Source: Cohnella zeiphila (lineage in GTDB: Bacteria > Bacillota > Bacilli > Paenibacillales > Paenibacillaceae). Taken from it: a DNA stretch of 64,000 nucleotides. Each line of letters starts with the position of its first letter. Within the stretch, counting starts at the first letter, position 1. A program made the position numbers and the translations under genes. The stretch is taken from the NCBI RefSeq assembly GCF_014212055.1, contig NZ_JACJVO010000007.1, forward strand, positions 124,001 to 188,000, given 5' to 3'. Below are positions 9,411 to 17,011 of the stretch, one piece after another. The notes below the pieces were generated by a model. It saw nothing but the letters and a program-made list of their open reading frames with translations. It did no database searches and was not told where the DNA came from.

Positions 9411-9452
9411 AAAAAAAGGCCGGTTCAACCCGGATGAAGAGGTTGATCGGCC
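9411..9452 (-). terminator. terminator of the aldo/keto reductase gene
   Basis: On the minus strand GGCCGATCAACC pairs with GGTTGAACCGGCC and is followed by a T7 run. It lies about 40 bases past the reductase stop. The rest of 9280-9493 shows nothing coding; it holds the upstream region of the PBP gene. Confidence 0.85.
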
Positions 9453-9493
9453 AGTCGAAAGGTAAGGTTAGTTGGAATCGCGCCGTCGTACGG

Positions 9494-10474
9494 TTACCAT
9501 GCGTAAGCCTTCGGCGCGTCTCCTCCCGGACCCGGGAAGATCTCGTCGAGGCGGGCGAGCGTCCGCTCGTCCAGCTCGATCTCGACCGCGCGCAGCGAAT
9601 CCTCGAACTGCTCGATCGTACGCGGTCCGATAATCGGCGCGGTCATCGCCGGGCGGGTCAGCGTCCATGCGAGCGCCACGTTCGCCTCGCTCTCGCCGAG
9701 CTCGCGGCACAGCTTCTCGAACGCTTCCAGTTGGGCGCGGTGCTTCTCGGCGCGCTCCGGATTGTTCGCGCGCCGGGAGCCGCTCTGCGGCTTCAGCGCA
9801 TGTCCGCTCAGCAGGCCGCCGTCCAGCGGACTCCAGGCGATGACGCCGAGTCCGTGCTCTTCGGAGGCCGGAAGCACCTCCAGCTCGGGAAGCCGGCAGA
9901 GCAGGCTGAACTTGTGCTGCTCGGACACGAGGCCGAGCATATGGCGGCTCTTCGCTTCATACTGCGCCTTCACCAGGTCGCGAGCGGCGAAGTTGCTGGA
10001 GCCGACATAGCCGATTTTTCCTTGGTGAATCGCCACGCTGAAGCCTTCCCAAAGCTCGTCCCAGGAGACGTTGCGATCGACGTGGTGCATCTGGTACAGC
10101 TCGATATGGTCGGTCTGCAGCCGGCGCAGAGAGCCTTCCAGATGGCGGCGAAGCTTATAGGAGGACAGGCCGGAAGCGCCGTTCGGTCCGTCCATCTTGT
10201 CGCTCATATCCCCGTGGAACTTGGTAGCGAGCACCACCTTCTCCCGGCGCTGTCCGCCCTGCGCGAACCAGCGGCCGATGATCTCTTCGGTGCGGCCGGC
10301 GTTCTCGCCCCAGCCGTAGATGTTGGCCGTGTCGAAGAAGTTGACGCCCGCATCCAGCGCTGCGTCCATGATCCGAAAAGCGTCCTTCTCCTCCGTGTCC
10401 ACGCCGAAATTCATCGTGCCCAGACACAGCCTGCTCACTTTCAATCCCGAGCGTCCCAGATACGCATACTGCAT
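9494..10474 (-). CDS. aldo/keto reductase
   Basis: 326 residues; NADPH-dependent carbonyl reductase with a TIM barrel. The catalytic tetrad is complete: Asp48, Tyr53 (FFDTANIYGWGENAG), Lys85 (ATKFHGD) and His130 (QMHHVD). The NADP-binding end reads APIIGPRTIEQFEDS. The sequence is nearest to the YghZ/AKR12-14 groups that act on small aldehydes and sugar ketones. The start is ATG with GAGAGGAG upstream; a TATAAT box (10512-10517) lies in the leader. Stand-alone gene. Substrate not predictable. Confidence 0.92.
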   Translation of the reverse strand: MQYAYLGRSGLKVSRLCLGTMNFGVDTEEKDAFRIMDAALDAGVNFFDTANIYGWGENAGRTEEIIGRWFAQGGQRREKVVLATKFHGDMSDKMDGPNGASGLSSYKLRRHLEGSLRRLQTDHIELYQMHHVDRNVSWDELWEGFSVAIHQGKIGYVGSSNFAARDLVKAQYEAKSRHMLGLVSEQHKFSLLCRLPELEVLPASEEHGLGVIAWSPLDGGLLSGHALKPQSGSRRANNPERAEKHRAQLEAFEKLCRELGESEANVALAWTLTRPAMTAPIIGPRTIEQFEDSLRAVEIELDERTLARLDEIFPGPGGDAPKAYAW

Positions 10475-10625
10475 TCGTCAAACTCTCCTCTCCGAATCGG
10501 AATTCAATCCTATTATACCGATGTAAGATACGAAAAAAAAGAGAGCGCCAGCGGCAAACAACGCAAGAGCGAAGAAACGTGCCGACCGTATGTGTGCTAT
10601 CATTTGACAATATGGAGGTGTGGAC

Positions 10626-11018
10626 ATGTCCATCTGGAAAAACGTGCAAGTGGAAACGATAACGCTGTTCGCGGAGGATCTGCCCCTTGCGAAGAAGTTC
10701 TATCAAGACGTATTCGAATTGCATCCGTTCTATGAAGACGAGAACAGCGCGGTGCTGAGCTTCGGGAACCTGAACGTGAATTTGCTGCAGATTCGGCAGG
10801 CACCCGGTCTGATCGACCCGGCGAAAGTCGCCGGGATCGAAGCCGGCTCGCGGTTCCAGTTCACGATCCTTGTAGACGACGTGAACGCCATGTGCGAGGC
10901 GCTGCGCAAACGCGGAGTGTCGCTGCTGAACGGCCCGATCGACCGTCCCTGGGGAAGGCGCACAGCCAGCTTCGCCGACCCTGCCGGCCATATTTGGGAG
11001 ATCGCGCAGGATCTGTGA
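10626..11018 (+). CDS. VOC (glyoxalase/bleomycin-resistance fold) protein
   Basis: 130 residues with the paired beta-alpha-beta-beta-beta units of the vicinal-oxygen-chelate fold. First half: TITLFAEDLPLAKKFYQDVF; second half: FTILVDDVNAMCEALRKRGV ending in FADPAGHIWEIAQ. Metal ligands expected at the fold ends are only partly recognisable, so enzymatic or binding activity is open. ATG 10626 is preferred over the GTG six bases earlier because GGAGG ends seven bases before it. It converges on another VOC gene. Confidence 0.85.
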   Translation: MSIWKNVQVETITLFAEDLPLAKKFYQDVFELHPFYEDENSAVLSFGNLNVNLLQIRQAPGLIDPAKVAGIEAGSRFQFTILVDDVNAMCEALRKRGVSLLNGPIDRPWGRRTASFADPAGHIWEIAQDL

Positions 11019-11060
11019 AGAAGCGAGGCTCGCCGGCTTTCGTCGGCGAGCCACTTCTTC
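11017..11060. terminator. hairpin between convergent VOC genes
   Basis: GGCTCGCCG pairs with CGGCGAGCC, extended by GAAGAAG and CTTCTTC. The T-tract is weak, so it may act as a bidirectional terminator of moderate strength. Confidence 0.6.
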
Positions 11061-11068
11061 GTTTGCGG

Positions 11069-11485
11069 TCAGTTCCGGTCTTCGTCCGCCCGGTCCGCCG
11101 TCACCATCCACAATACCCCGTACTTGTCCGTCACCTCGCCATAGAATAAGCCGTAGGGCTGCCTCTCGAACGGAACCTTCGCCTCCCCGCCGGACGCCAG
11201 GTTTCCGAAAGCGATTCTCGCCTCCCCTTCCTTCGGATATGAAAGGTTGAGGAGCAATCCGGAACCGTGCGAGACCGGCTCGAAGGAATCCTTCATGAAG
11301 ATGGCTTGTCCCCCGGCAACCGCGACGCACAGATGGACCACTTTTTCTTTTCTTTCGTCCTGCAGACCCATCGCCTGACCGTACGTCAAGATCGACAGAA
11401 TCTCTCCTCCCAAGGCTTTAACGTAAAACTCTGCCTGCCCCTTGGCATCGTCCGACAGAAGAAAAGGCTTTAAATTTGCCATCAT
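11069..11485 (-). CDS. PhnB-like VOC family protein
   Basis: 138 residues. Begins MANLKPFLLSDDAKGQAEFYVKALGG, typical of PhnB-type 3-demethylubiquinone-9-methyltransferase-like VOC proteins, and ends PFERQPYGLFYGEVTDKYGVLW. Cytosolic. Of several clustered ATGs the one at 11485 has AAAGGA at the best distance. No partner gene. Substrate unknown; members of this family often act in small-molecule tolerance. Confidence 0.85.
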   Translation of the reverse strand: MMANLKPFLLSDDAKGQAEFYVKALGGEILSILTYGQAMGLQDERKEKVVHLCVAVAGGQAIFMKDSFEPVSHGSGLLLNLSYPKEGEARIAFGNLASGGEAKVPFERQPYGLFYGEVTDKYGVLWMVTADRADEDRN

Positions 11486-11578
11486 TCGCATCCTTTCTTT
11501 TCAAAAATGTCATTCCATCATTATAAAGAAAGAACCGCTTGCGCGGTTCTTCCGGATTGCGGACTTGAGGATGGGGCG

Positions 11579-13057
11579 TTAAAGCTCCACGACCTTCGTC
11601 GCCACGTTCTCGCAAAATTCCCGATCGTGCTCCACGAACAGAATGGTCGGCGCATGCTCGAGCAGCAGGTCTTCGATCTGCATGCGGGAGATGACGTCCA
11701 CGAAGTTGAGCGGTTCGTCCCAGATGAGCAAATGGACTTTTTCGCAGAGACTGCGGGCGATCAGAACTTTCTTCTTCTGGCCGCCGCTGAACGCGGAGAT
11801 GTCCTTCTCGAATTGGTCCCGGGAGAAATCGAGCTTGCGCAAAATCGCTTTGAACAAGCTTTCGTCGATGTCGTGCTCACGGGCGTATTCCGTCAGATTG
11901 CCCTTCAAGTGCGACGTGTCCTGGGAGACGTAGGAAATCCGAAGCTGGCTTCCCTTGCGGAACGTTCCGTCGTACGGAATGGATTCGCCCAGAATCAGCT
12001 TGAGAAGGCTCGATTTGCCGGAGCCGTTCCGGCCGATCAGCGCGACCCGCTCTCCCTGCCCGATCGTAAAGCTGACATCGGAACAGACCGTCTTGTCGCC
12101 GTAATGAATCGACACCTTGTCCAGCTCCGCGAGCCTGCCCTTGTGGTAAGCAAGCTGCGTAATTTTCAAGCTTTCGGAGCTTTCGATGTTTTTGAGCAGC
12201 TTGGACTTCTCGTCGATCGCCGATTGCTGCCGCCGCTCCATCGATTTCGAGCGCTTCATCATTTTTGCGGCTTTGTGGCCGATATAGCCCCGATCGATAA
12301 ACGCAGCCGAATTGTGGGAGGCGTATTTCGTCTTCTCGACCTCGTTCGACCAGTCGTTCGTCCGTTTCGCGGCTTCTTCGAGGCGCTTGATGTCTTTCTT
12401 CAGCTTCTCGTTCTCCGCCAGCTCGTATTGGTCCTGCCTCCGTTTATTTTCCCGCCAGTCGGTGAAGTTGCCCTTCTGAATTTCGATGTTCGTCCGGTTG
12501 ATGGAGAGAATGTGATCCACGCAGCGGTCCAGGAAGGAGCGGTCGTGAGACACAAGAATGAACCCGCTCTTGCCCTTCAAATAATCGCCGACGAGTTGTC
12601 TTGCGTGCAGGTCCAGGTGGTTGGTGGGCTCGTCGATGAGCAGAAAGCTGTTTTCTTTCAGAAAAAGCGCGGCCAGCAGCACCTTCGTCTGCTCCCCGTT
12701 GGACAGCGTATCGAACGGGCGATAGAGAACGTCTTCGGACACCTGGAGCAGCGACAGCTCCCGCGCCAGCTCCCAGTGAACGTAGTCCGAGTAAATGCCG
12801 GCGACGACGTCCAGCGTCTGGTCGTCCTTGTTCTCGACCGGGTAGGGAAAATATTCGAACTGCACGTTGGCCGAGATGTGACCGCCGTATTCGTATTTGC
12901 CGAGCAGCAGGTTCAAGAACGTCGTTTTGCCCCGGCCGTTCCGTCCCGTAAAACCTAATTTCCAATCGGTATCGATCTGAAAGCTGACGTTCTCGAAGAT
13001 GTTGTCGTAGCTGCCTTCGTAAGCGAATGTCAGGTTCGTCACTTTAATGAGCGACAT
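11579..13057 (-). CDS. ABC-F ribosomal protection protein (Lsa/Vga-type)
   Basis: 492 residues with two ABC ATPase domains and no membrane segments. Walker A sequences are GRNGRGKTT (about 39-47) and GRNGSGKSS (about 344); signatures are LSNGEQ and FSGGQKK; Walker B sequences are LLIDEPTNHLD and LLIWDEPLNFVD. Between them lies a long charged linker (about 190-300), the P-site tRNA interaction domain that displaces antibiotics from the 50S ribosome. Length and sequence place it with Lsa/Vga-like proteins that protect against lincosamides, streptogramin A and pleuromutilins. AAGGGGATG lies upstream of the start. Expression is probably controlled by the attenuator leader directly upstream. The exact drug spectrum is inference. 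Confidence 0.9.
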   Translation of the reverse strand: MSLIKVTNLTFAYEGSYDNIFENVSFQIDTDWKLGFTGRNGRGKTTFLNLLLGKYEYGGHISANVQFEYFPYPVENKDDQTLDVVAGIYSDYVHWELARELSLLQVSEDVLYRPFDTLSNGEQTKVLLAALFLKENSFLLIDEPTNHLDLHARQLVGDYLKGKSGFILVSHDRSFLDRCVDHILSINRTNIEIQKGNFTDWRENKRRQDQYELAENEKLKKDIKRLEEAAKRTNDWSNEVEKTKYASHNSAAFIDRGYIGHKAAKMMKRSKSMERRQQSAIDEKSKLLKNIESSESLKITQLAYHKGRLAELDKVSIHYGDKTVCSDVSFTIGQGERVALIGRNGSGKSSLLKLILGESIPYDGTFRKGSQLRISYVSQDTSHLKGNLTEYAREHDIDESLFKAILRKLDFSRDQFEKDISAFSGGQKKKVLIARSLCEKVHLLIWDEPLNFVDVISRMQIEDLLLEHAPTILFVEHDREFCENVATKVVEL

Positions 13058-13072
13058 GAAATCATCCCCTTG

Positions 13073-13118
13073 CCGTAAAAAATAGAAAAAGCTGCAAGAA
13101 AGTTACTTTCTCGCAGCT
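13073..13118 (-). terminator. attenuator terminator in the ABC-F leader
   Basis: On the minus strand a 14-bp-arm hairpin (13090-13118, one G-T pair) is followed by TTTTTCTATTTTTT, ending just before the ABC-F ribosome binding site. The 3' arm is perfectly complementary over 14 nt to an upstream leader segment at 13191-13204, giving a mutually exclusive antiterminator. Confidence 0.85.
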
Positions 13119-13150
13119 CAAATGGATATACGGCGAATCCAAGCCCTGGG

Positions 13151-13267
13151 TCAGGCCGGATCGGGGTATGTCGTTTGAGTTGGAAAGAAGAGTAACTTTC
13201 TTGCCTGGACCCTAAAACAGGCGAAACGAAATCGCTTCGATGTTTTAACGTCGGCAGCAAGAATCAT
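13151..13267 (-). CDS. second leader ORF of the ABC-F attenuator (38 aa)
   Basis: A 38-codon frame opening MILAADVKTSKRFRF and reading through the antiterminator segment (VQARKLLFF). The GGAG before the ATG is very close (2 bases), so translation may be weak or coupled to the shorter leader ORF overlapping it. Probably regulatory if translated at all. Confidence 0.35.
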   Translation of the reverse strand: MILAADVKTSKRFRFACFRVQARKLLFFPTQTTYPDPA

Positions 13268-13283
13268 TACTCCATCTTCCCAT
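13245..13283 (-). CDS. leader peptide of the ABC-F attenuator (12 aa)
   Basis: Short frame MGRWSNDSCCRR with AAGGA six bases before the ATG, about 16 bases after the predicted transcription start. Position, size and ribosome binding site fit a drug-sensing leader peptide whose stalled ribosome would favour the antiterminator over the terminator downstream. This mechanism is established for several ABC-F and erm genes; here it is inferred from sequence. Confidence 0.55.
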   Translation of the reverse strand: MGRWSNDSCCRR

Positions 13284-13305
13284 CTCCAATCCTTAAGATA
13301 TGGGT

Positions 13306-13335
13306 ATCTTATCACAGTCCGGAAACCGAAATCAA
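13306..13335 (-). promoter_or_regulatory. promoter of the ABC-F leader transcript
   Basis: TTGATT and TAAGAT (minus strand) are spaced by 18 bp. The -35 box overlaps the end of the upstream hydrolase gene. The predicted leader is about 240 nt. Confidence 0.6.
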
Positions 13336-14132
13336 CCTTCATTCCCGAAAAAAGCGGCCAGAGCCGGAGCGAGCGCATCGGCGGCGACATCGTGCGTTTG
13401 CCCCTCCAACGTGAGGCGATGAGCGAACGGCAGCGCAGACGCGACCGCATCCGCCGCTTCGCGCAGGAAGGGCGGGCTGCTTCCGCCATCCGCCACCAGC
13501 GAAGGAACCCGGATCGCTCGCGCCGCTTCCTTCGGCACCGAGCCGTCGCCCATGACCGCGTCGTCGTACGCCAGCGTCGGCGCGATCACTTCCATGCCCG
13601 GCCACATCGGCGCATGGCGCATGCCGGCGATTGCGTCTGCAGGTACTCCGACCTTCCGCATGAACAAAGCGACGGCGTCGCCCCTTCTTCCTTCCGCCAG
13701 CAAGGCGTTCAACTCCCGGGCGTAATCCGCCGCCGCATGGCGAGCGACGTCATCGCCGTCCCGCGTCGTCGTCGGCGGCTCGTAGAGGGCAAGCCTGCGA
13801 ATTTGGCCGCCGAGAACGGCCGCCGCCCGGATGGCGAGCACGGCCCCCGACGACATTCCGTACACGTGGGCCGAGCCTCCCGCCGCTTCGATCAGGGCGG
13901 CGATATCCTCGATCTCCCTCTCCACCGCATACGGCGGCGTGTCCCCGCTCTCCCCTCTTCCCCGCCGGTCGTACGCGATGACGTCGAAGCGCTCCGCCAG
14001 CAGCGCGGCCAGCGGCTGCATTGGCCCGGCGGTGCCGCGGCACATCGCCCCGTCCACCAGAATGACGGGCTCCCCGGTTCCTTTGCGGTCGTACACAATG
14101 CGCGTTCCGTCCTTCGAAGTGACGAAATCCAT
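13332..14132 (-). CDS. alpha/beta hydrolase
   Basis: 266 residues. Alpha/beta hydrolase fold with nucleophile elbow GMSSG (Ser94), acid region near LVADGGSSPPF and His in GQTHDVAA close to the C-terminus. The oxyanion loop DGAMCRG and the AYDRRGRGESG turn are typical of esterase/epoxide-hydrolase-like members. No signal peptide. It lies 15 bases after the AHSA1-domain gene in the same direction, so it may form an operon with the ArsR-AHSA1 pair. Substrate unknown. Confidence 0.88.
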   Translation of the reverse strand: MDFVTSKDGTRIVYDRKGTGEPVILVDGAMCRGTAGPMQPLAALLAERFDVIAYDRRGRGESGDTPPYAVEREIEDIAALIEAAGGSAHVYGMSSGAVLAIRAAAVLGGQIRRLALYEPPTTTRDGDDVARHAAADYARELNALLAEGRRGDAVALFMRKVGVPADAIAGMRHAPMWPGMEVIAPTLAYDDAVMGDGSVPKEAARAIRVPSLVADGGSSPPFLREAADAVASALPFAHRLTLEGQTHDVAADALAPALAAFFGNEG

Positions 14133-14147
14133 CGAGATCGCTCCCTT

Positions 14148-14621
14148 CTAGTGATCTTGCAAAGTGACGGCCGGCAGCGCGCGGCCGGTCTCCAGCAGGC
14201 TCTTGAGATTGCTCAGAATGGCCGGCCAGCCGTTGTCGATGCCGATAAAGCCGTCCTCCTCGCCGCGGAAAGCGCCCGGAGACAGCCATTCGTGCTTCAG
14301 CACCAGCTTCACCGCCGATTCCATCGGGATGAGCCGGATCGTGACCGTCGGCTGCCGAACGTATTCCGTGTCGTCATGCACGCACTTCAGCGTGTAAGAC
14401 AGGAGACGGTACGGCTCGCACTTCAGCACGGTGCCCGCGTCCGTCGTCTGCCCCGATTCATCCACGAAAACGACCGCCGATCCTTCTTCCCAATCGGATC
14501 GAACTTCCCTTCCGAACCAGTACTTTCTCGTGAAATCCCCTGTCGTCAGCGCTTCCCACAGCTTCTCGGGCGTCGTGGCGATGTACGTCGCGTACGCAAA
14601 CGTTCCGTTATTCGGATTCAT
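14148..14621 (-). CDS. SRPBCC/AHSA1 domain protein
   Basis: 157 residues with the START-like AHSA1 fold: opening FAYATYIATTPEKLWEALTTGDFTRKYWFGREVRSDW, closing GWPAILSNLKSLLETGR. These proteins bind hydrophobic ligands and are nearly always paired with an ArsR repressor, as here. The start overlaps the end of the arsR-type gene by 14 bp, so translation is coupled. The pair with the following hydrolase suggests response to a small organic compound (inference). Confidence 0.88.
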   Translation of the reverse strand: MNPNNGTFAYATYIATTPEKLWEALTTGDFTRKYWFGREVRSDWEEGSAVVFVDESGQTTDAGTVLKCEPYRLLSYTLKCVHDDTEYVRQPTVTIRLIPMESAVKLVLKHEWLSPGAFRGEEDGFIGIDNGWPAILSNLKSLLETGRALPAVTLQDH

Positions 14622-14937
14622 GCTTCACCTCCAACGTCTTCTTCAAGTCCTGCAGCGCTTCCACGCGCAGGCGATCGAACTTGCCGATCCATCGGTCGTA
14701 AATTTCGGCGATGGGGGCCGCGTTCAGGTAGTGCCGTTTGTTTCGGCCCTGCCATTCGACCACGATGAGCCCCGCCTCCTCCAGCAGCTGCAGGTGCTTG
14801 GTGATCGACTGCCGCGTCGTGTCCAGATGCCCGCACAGCTCGTTCAGCGTCTGGCCGTTTCGAAGAAACAACCGATCGAGCAGCGTTCTCCGGCTGCCGT
14901 CGGCAAGGGCTTTGAAGATTGAATCCATCTTGTCCAT
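14608..14937 (-). CDS. ArsR family repressor (probably leaderless mRNA)
   Basis: 109 residues with an ArsR winged helix: FKALADGSRRTLLDRLF, LNELCGHLDTTRQSITKHLQLLEEAGLI, and the WQGRNKRHYLN wing. No cysteine metal motif, so it is an organic-ligand or stress type, matched with the AHSA1 gene that overlaps its 3' end. The start is ATG 14937: it falls 6 bases after the TATAAT box, so transcription should begin at or next to the ATG. ATG 14928 is an alternative, also without a Shine-Dalgarno sequence. Confidence 0.82.
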   Translation of the reverse strand: MDKMDSIFKALADGSRRTLLDRLFLRNGQTLNELCGHLDTTRQSITKHLQLLEEAGLIVVEWQGRNKRHYLNAAPIAEIYDRWIGKFDRLRVEALQDLKKTLEVKHESE

Positions 14938-14943
14938 GTCCGC

Positions 14944-14973
14944 ATTATATGCAGTCATTTGGCTGCATGTCAA
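14944..14973 (-). promoter_or_regulatory. strong promoter with embedded operator, ArsR-AHSA1 operon
   Basis: TTGACA and TATAAT on the minus strand are spaced 18 bp. The spacer contains the inverted repeat ATGCAG-N8-CTGCAT, suited to autorepression. Two identical copies of a related dyad, GGCAG-CCTGA-CTGCC, lie upstream at 15003-15017 and 15060-15074. Confidence 0.75.
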
Positions 14974-15002
14974 GCAAAAAAACGATCGGTTGTATCCGAC
15001 GA

Positions 15003-15074
15003 GGCAGCCTGACTGCCCACTGGCTCGCCAATCGCAATCGGCGATATTCCGTCCATGTAGGCAGCCTGACTGCC
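15003..15074. repeat. two identical 15-bp dyads, 57 bp apart
   Basis: GGCAGCCTGACTGCC occurs at 15003-15017 and 15060-15074. Both share GCAGCC and TGACTGC with the dyad inside the arsR-type promoter spacer. The second copy is followed by T5 on the plus strand but no plus-strand gene ends nearby, so they look more like upstream operators than terminators. Confidence 0.6.
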
Positions 15075-15163
15075 TTTTTAAAACGCGAAAGGGCTGCCCT
15101 CCGGTCTCTTCCAAGACCTTAAGGCAACCCGGCATTCCCCGGCTCTCCGCTCGCACTAACGGT

Positions 15164-15637
15164 CTAACGTTCGGCTTGAATCACCTTCAGCATGCTGCCG
15201 ATAACCGACAGGTGAATCGCTTCATGAAGCAAGCCGAAGTTGAACAGCTCGCCTGCGAGGCGGAACGTGAGCGGCCCCATCTGCAGCGGCGACGGAAACG
15301 GCTCGTTCAATGCGCTAAGCGGCAATTCGGCCAGGCCGTCGAGCTGACGCGTCAGCTGTCCAAGCAGCTCCTCCTTCGAAGGGGGAGCGCCGGTCCAGTC
15401 CGACGGTTTCGTTCCGGAGTTGAAGAACGCCGCGTACGAAGGCGGCAGAGCCGATTTTTCCGAGAAGCTAAGCGAGCGATACGAGTCCATCCAGAATATG
15501 ATGTGTCCGATATTCCAGCGGATCGTGTTGTTGAACGCAGCGGGTTGAATGTCGTAAAGCTCTTCCGGAATGGCTTGGACTTGCTGGAGCACCAGCTGGC
15601 GGACCGTTTGAGCGGAATGGACGATAATTTGGGACAT
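15164..15637 (-). CDS. DinB family protein
   Basis: 157 residues; four-helix DinB/YfiT-like fold used by metal-dependent thiol transferases. Conserved helix with NNTIRWNIGHIIFWMDSY and a second with ELFNFGLLHEAIHLSVI supply the expected histidines (GH.. and HEAIH). The start is ATG 15637 with AAAGGAGGAG upstream. It is divergent from the LysR gene, which may regulate it. A specific thiol cofactor (bacillithiol in this phylum) is inference. Confidence 0.85.
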   Translation of the reverse strand: MSQIIVHSAQTVRQLVLQQVQAIPEELYDIQPAAFNNTIRWNIGHIIFWMDSYRSLSFSEKSALPPSYAAFFNSGTKPSDWTGAPPSKEELLGQLTRQLDGLAELPLSALNEPFPSPLQMGPLTFRLAGELFNFGLLHEAIHLSVIGSMLKVIQAER

Positions 15638-15730
15638 GTAAACTCCTCCTTTAGTGGGTGACGCTTGGGATGAGTTCAGTATAAGCCCGCTGCTCCGTCC
15701 GATCGATACCGCAACGGTTATCGAAACGTT

Positions 15731-15753
15731 AAGCGGCAATTAACGGTCCGCTT
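15731..15753. promoter_or_regulatory. dyad in the dinB-lysR divergent region
   Basis: AAGCGG-N11-CCGCTT, an interrupted inverted repeat with LysR-type spacing, lies between the two divergent genes and overlaps a TTGACA (15752-15757). Candidate LysR binding site. Confidence 0.45.
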
Positions 15754-15819
15754 GACAACAAGGTTTCGAAAAAGAAACAATGGAAGACGAAAGACGAATC
15801 CGGATGGGAGGCCAGAGCT

Positions 15820-16722
15820 TTGGAATTGAGGCAATTGGAGTATTTCATGGCCATCTGCGAAGAGCTTCACTTCTCGCGCGCCGCCGAGAGGATGGGAGTC
15901 AGCGCTCCGAATATCAGCCAGCAGATCCGGTCGCTGGAGGAAGAATTGGGCGTGCTTCTGTTCGACCGGATCGGTAGAAAAATCGCGCTGACGGAGGCCG
16001 GAGCGATTCTGAAGGAGCACGGGGCGGCCGCATTCGGGCATCTTCGGCAGGCCGGAGACGCGATCACGGACTTGAAGCTGAAGCAAGGGGGCTCGCTATC
16101 CATCGGCGTCCTGCCCGGCGACGCCGATCTGCTGTTCGATTCCCTCGTGATGAACTTCCACCGGACGTATCCCAAAATCTCCTTATCCTTGCGCGAAACG
16201 CTGAACGTAACGGAGGAGGTATTGGACGGCGCCATCGACATCGGCGTGACGATCGGCCCCGTCTCCGACGATCGGCTGACCGTCATTCCCCTTTTTCACG
16301 AAGAGTTCTCGCTTGCGGTCCATCCGCACGATCCCGTCGCCGGAGAGAACTCGATTCCGCTGGAAAAGCTGCGGTCCATGAATATGGTTCTCTTCCCCGC
16401 CGACCATCAGTGCCGCGCCCTGATCGACCGGTTCTGCATGGAAAAAGGATTCCGCCTCAAGCCGCACCTGGAGACGACGACGCTCGCTTCCCTGCTTCGG
16501 ATGGTGCAGAGCGGAATCGGCGCCACCGTGCTCCCGCATCTGCTGCTCGCGAGCCTTGAAAGCGAGGAGATCCGGATCGTCCGCCTGAACCAGCCGGTTC
16601 CGAGCCAGGACATCTGCCTGATCTACCGCAGCGACCGATACATCGGGTACGCCATGCGCACGTTTATCCAGACGTTGAGGGAAACGATCGAGTCCGTGAT
16701 CCGCCTAGCAAAATCTTCTTGA
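15820..16722 (+). CDS. LysR family transcriptional regulator
   Basis: 300 residues, the standard LysR length. N-terminal HTH: LRQLEYFMAICEELHFSRAAERMGVSAPNISQQIRSLEEELG. Effector domain from about 90 (LSIGVLPGDADLLF) to the end, similar to the CynR/CidR/BenM branch. The start is TTG 15820 with GGGAGG upstream, which puts the HTH at the very N-terminus as usual. Divergent from the DinB gene. Confidence 0.92.
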   Translation: MELRQLEYFMAICEELHFSRAAERMGVSAPNISQQIRSLEEELGVLLFDRIGRKIALTEAGAILKEHGAAAFGHLRQAGDAITDLKLKQGGSLSIGVLPGDADLLFDSLVMNFHRTYPKISLSLRETLNVTEEVLDGAIDIGVTIGPVSDDRLTVIPLFHEEFSLAVHPHDPVAGENSIPLEKLRSMNMVLFPADHQCRALIDRFCMEKGFRLKPHLETTTLASLLRMVQSGIGATVLPHLLLASLESEEIRIVRLNQPVPSQDICLIYRSDRYIGYAMRTFIQTLRETIESVIRLAKSS

Positions 16723-16730
16723 CCGGATGC

Positions 16731-16768
16731 AAGAGGCCGACGGGGGCTAAGCCCCGCCGGCTTCTTGT
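16731..16768 (+). terminator. terminator of the LysR gene
   Basis: GCCGACGGGGGC pairs with GCCCCGCCGGC around a TAA loop, flanked by AAGA and TTCTT. The stretch 16769-17011 has no gene; it includes an AT-rich patch with two TTAATGGA copies (16873 and 16889) of unknown meaning. Confidence 0.65.
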
Positions 16769-17011
16769 CCGTTCAGGAGCCGATCATGACGAAGCGCTTC
16801 GGAGTCTTTTTACGAAGGCCAAACGAGTCGCCCCCTTCCTTGGGCGGAAGGCGCGTGCGTGTCGAATTTAACTTAATGGAATTAAATATTAATGGAGTTA
16901 TTCGATTTCTTTCGGCGGATATGACGCTCAAGCACGCTTGTAATCCTCGTCTTCTTTCTTCGGTTTTCTCTCGCTCATCGGATTGGCGAAGAAGCTCGGT
17001 TCTCCTGCCCG

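Noticed and set aside
15060..15080. Plus-strand terminator (dyad plus T5)
   Set aside because: No plus-strand gene ends upstream, and the identical dyad at 15003 has no T-run.
16862..16902. AT-rich patch as a replication or transfer origin
   Set aside because: Only two TTAATGGA copies, no DnaA-box cluster or initiator gene.
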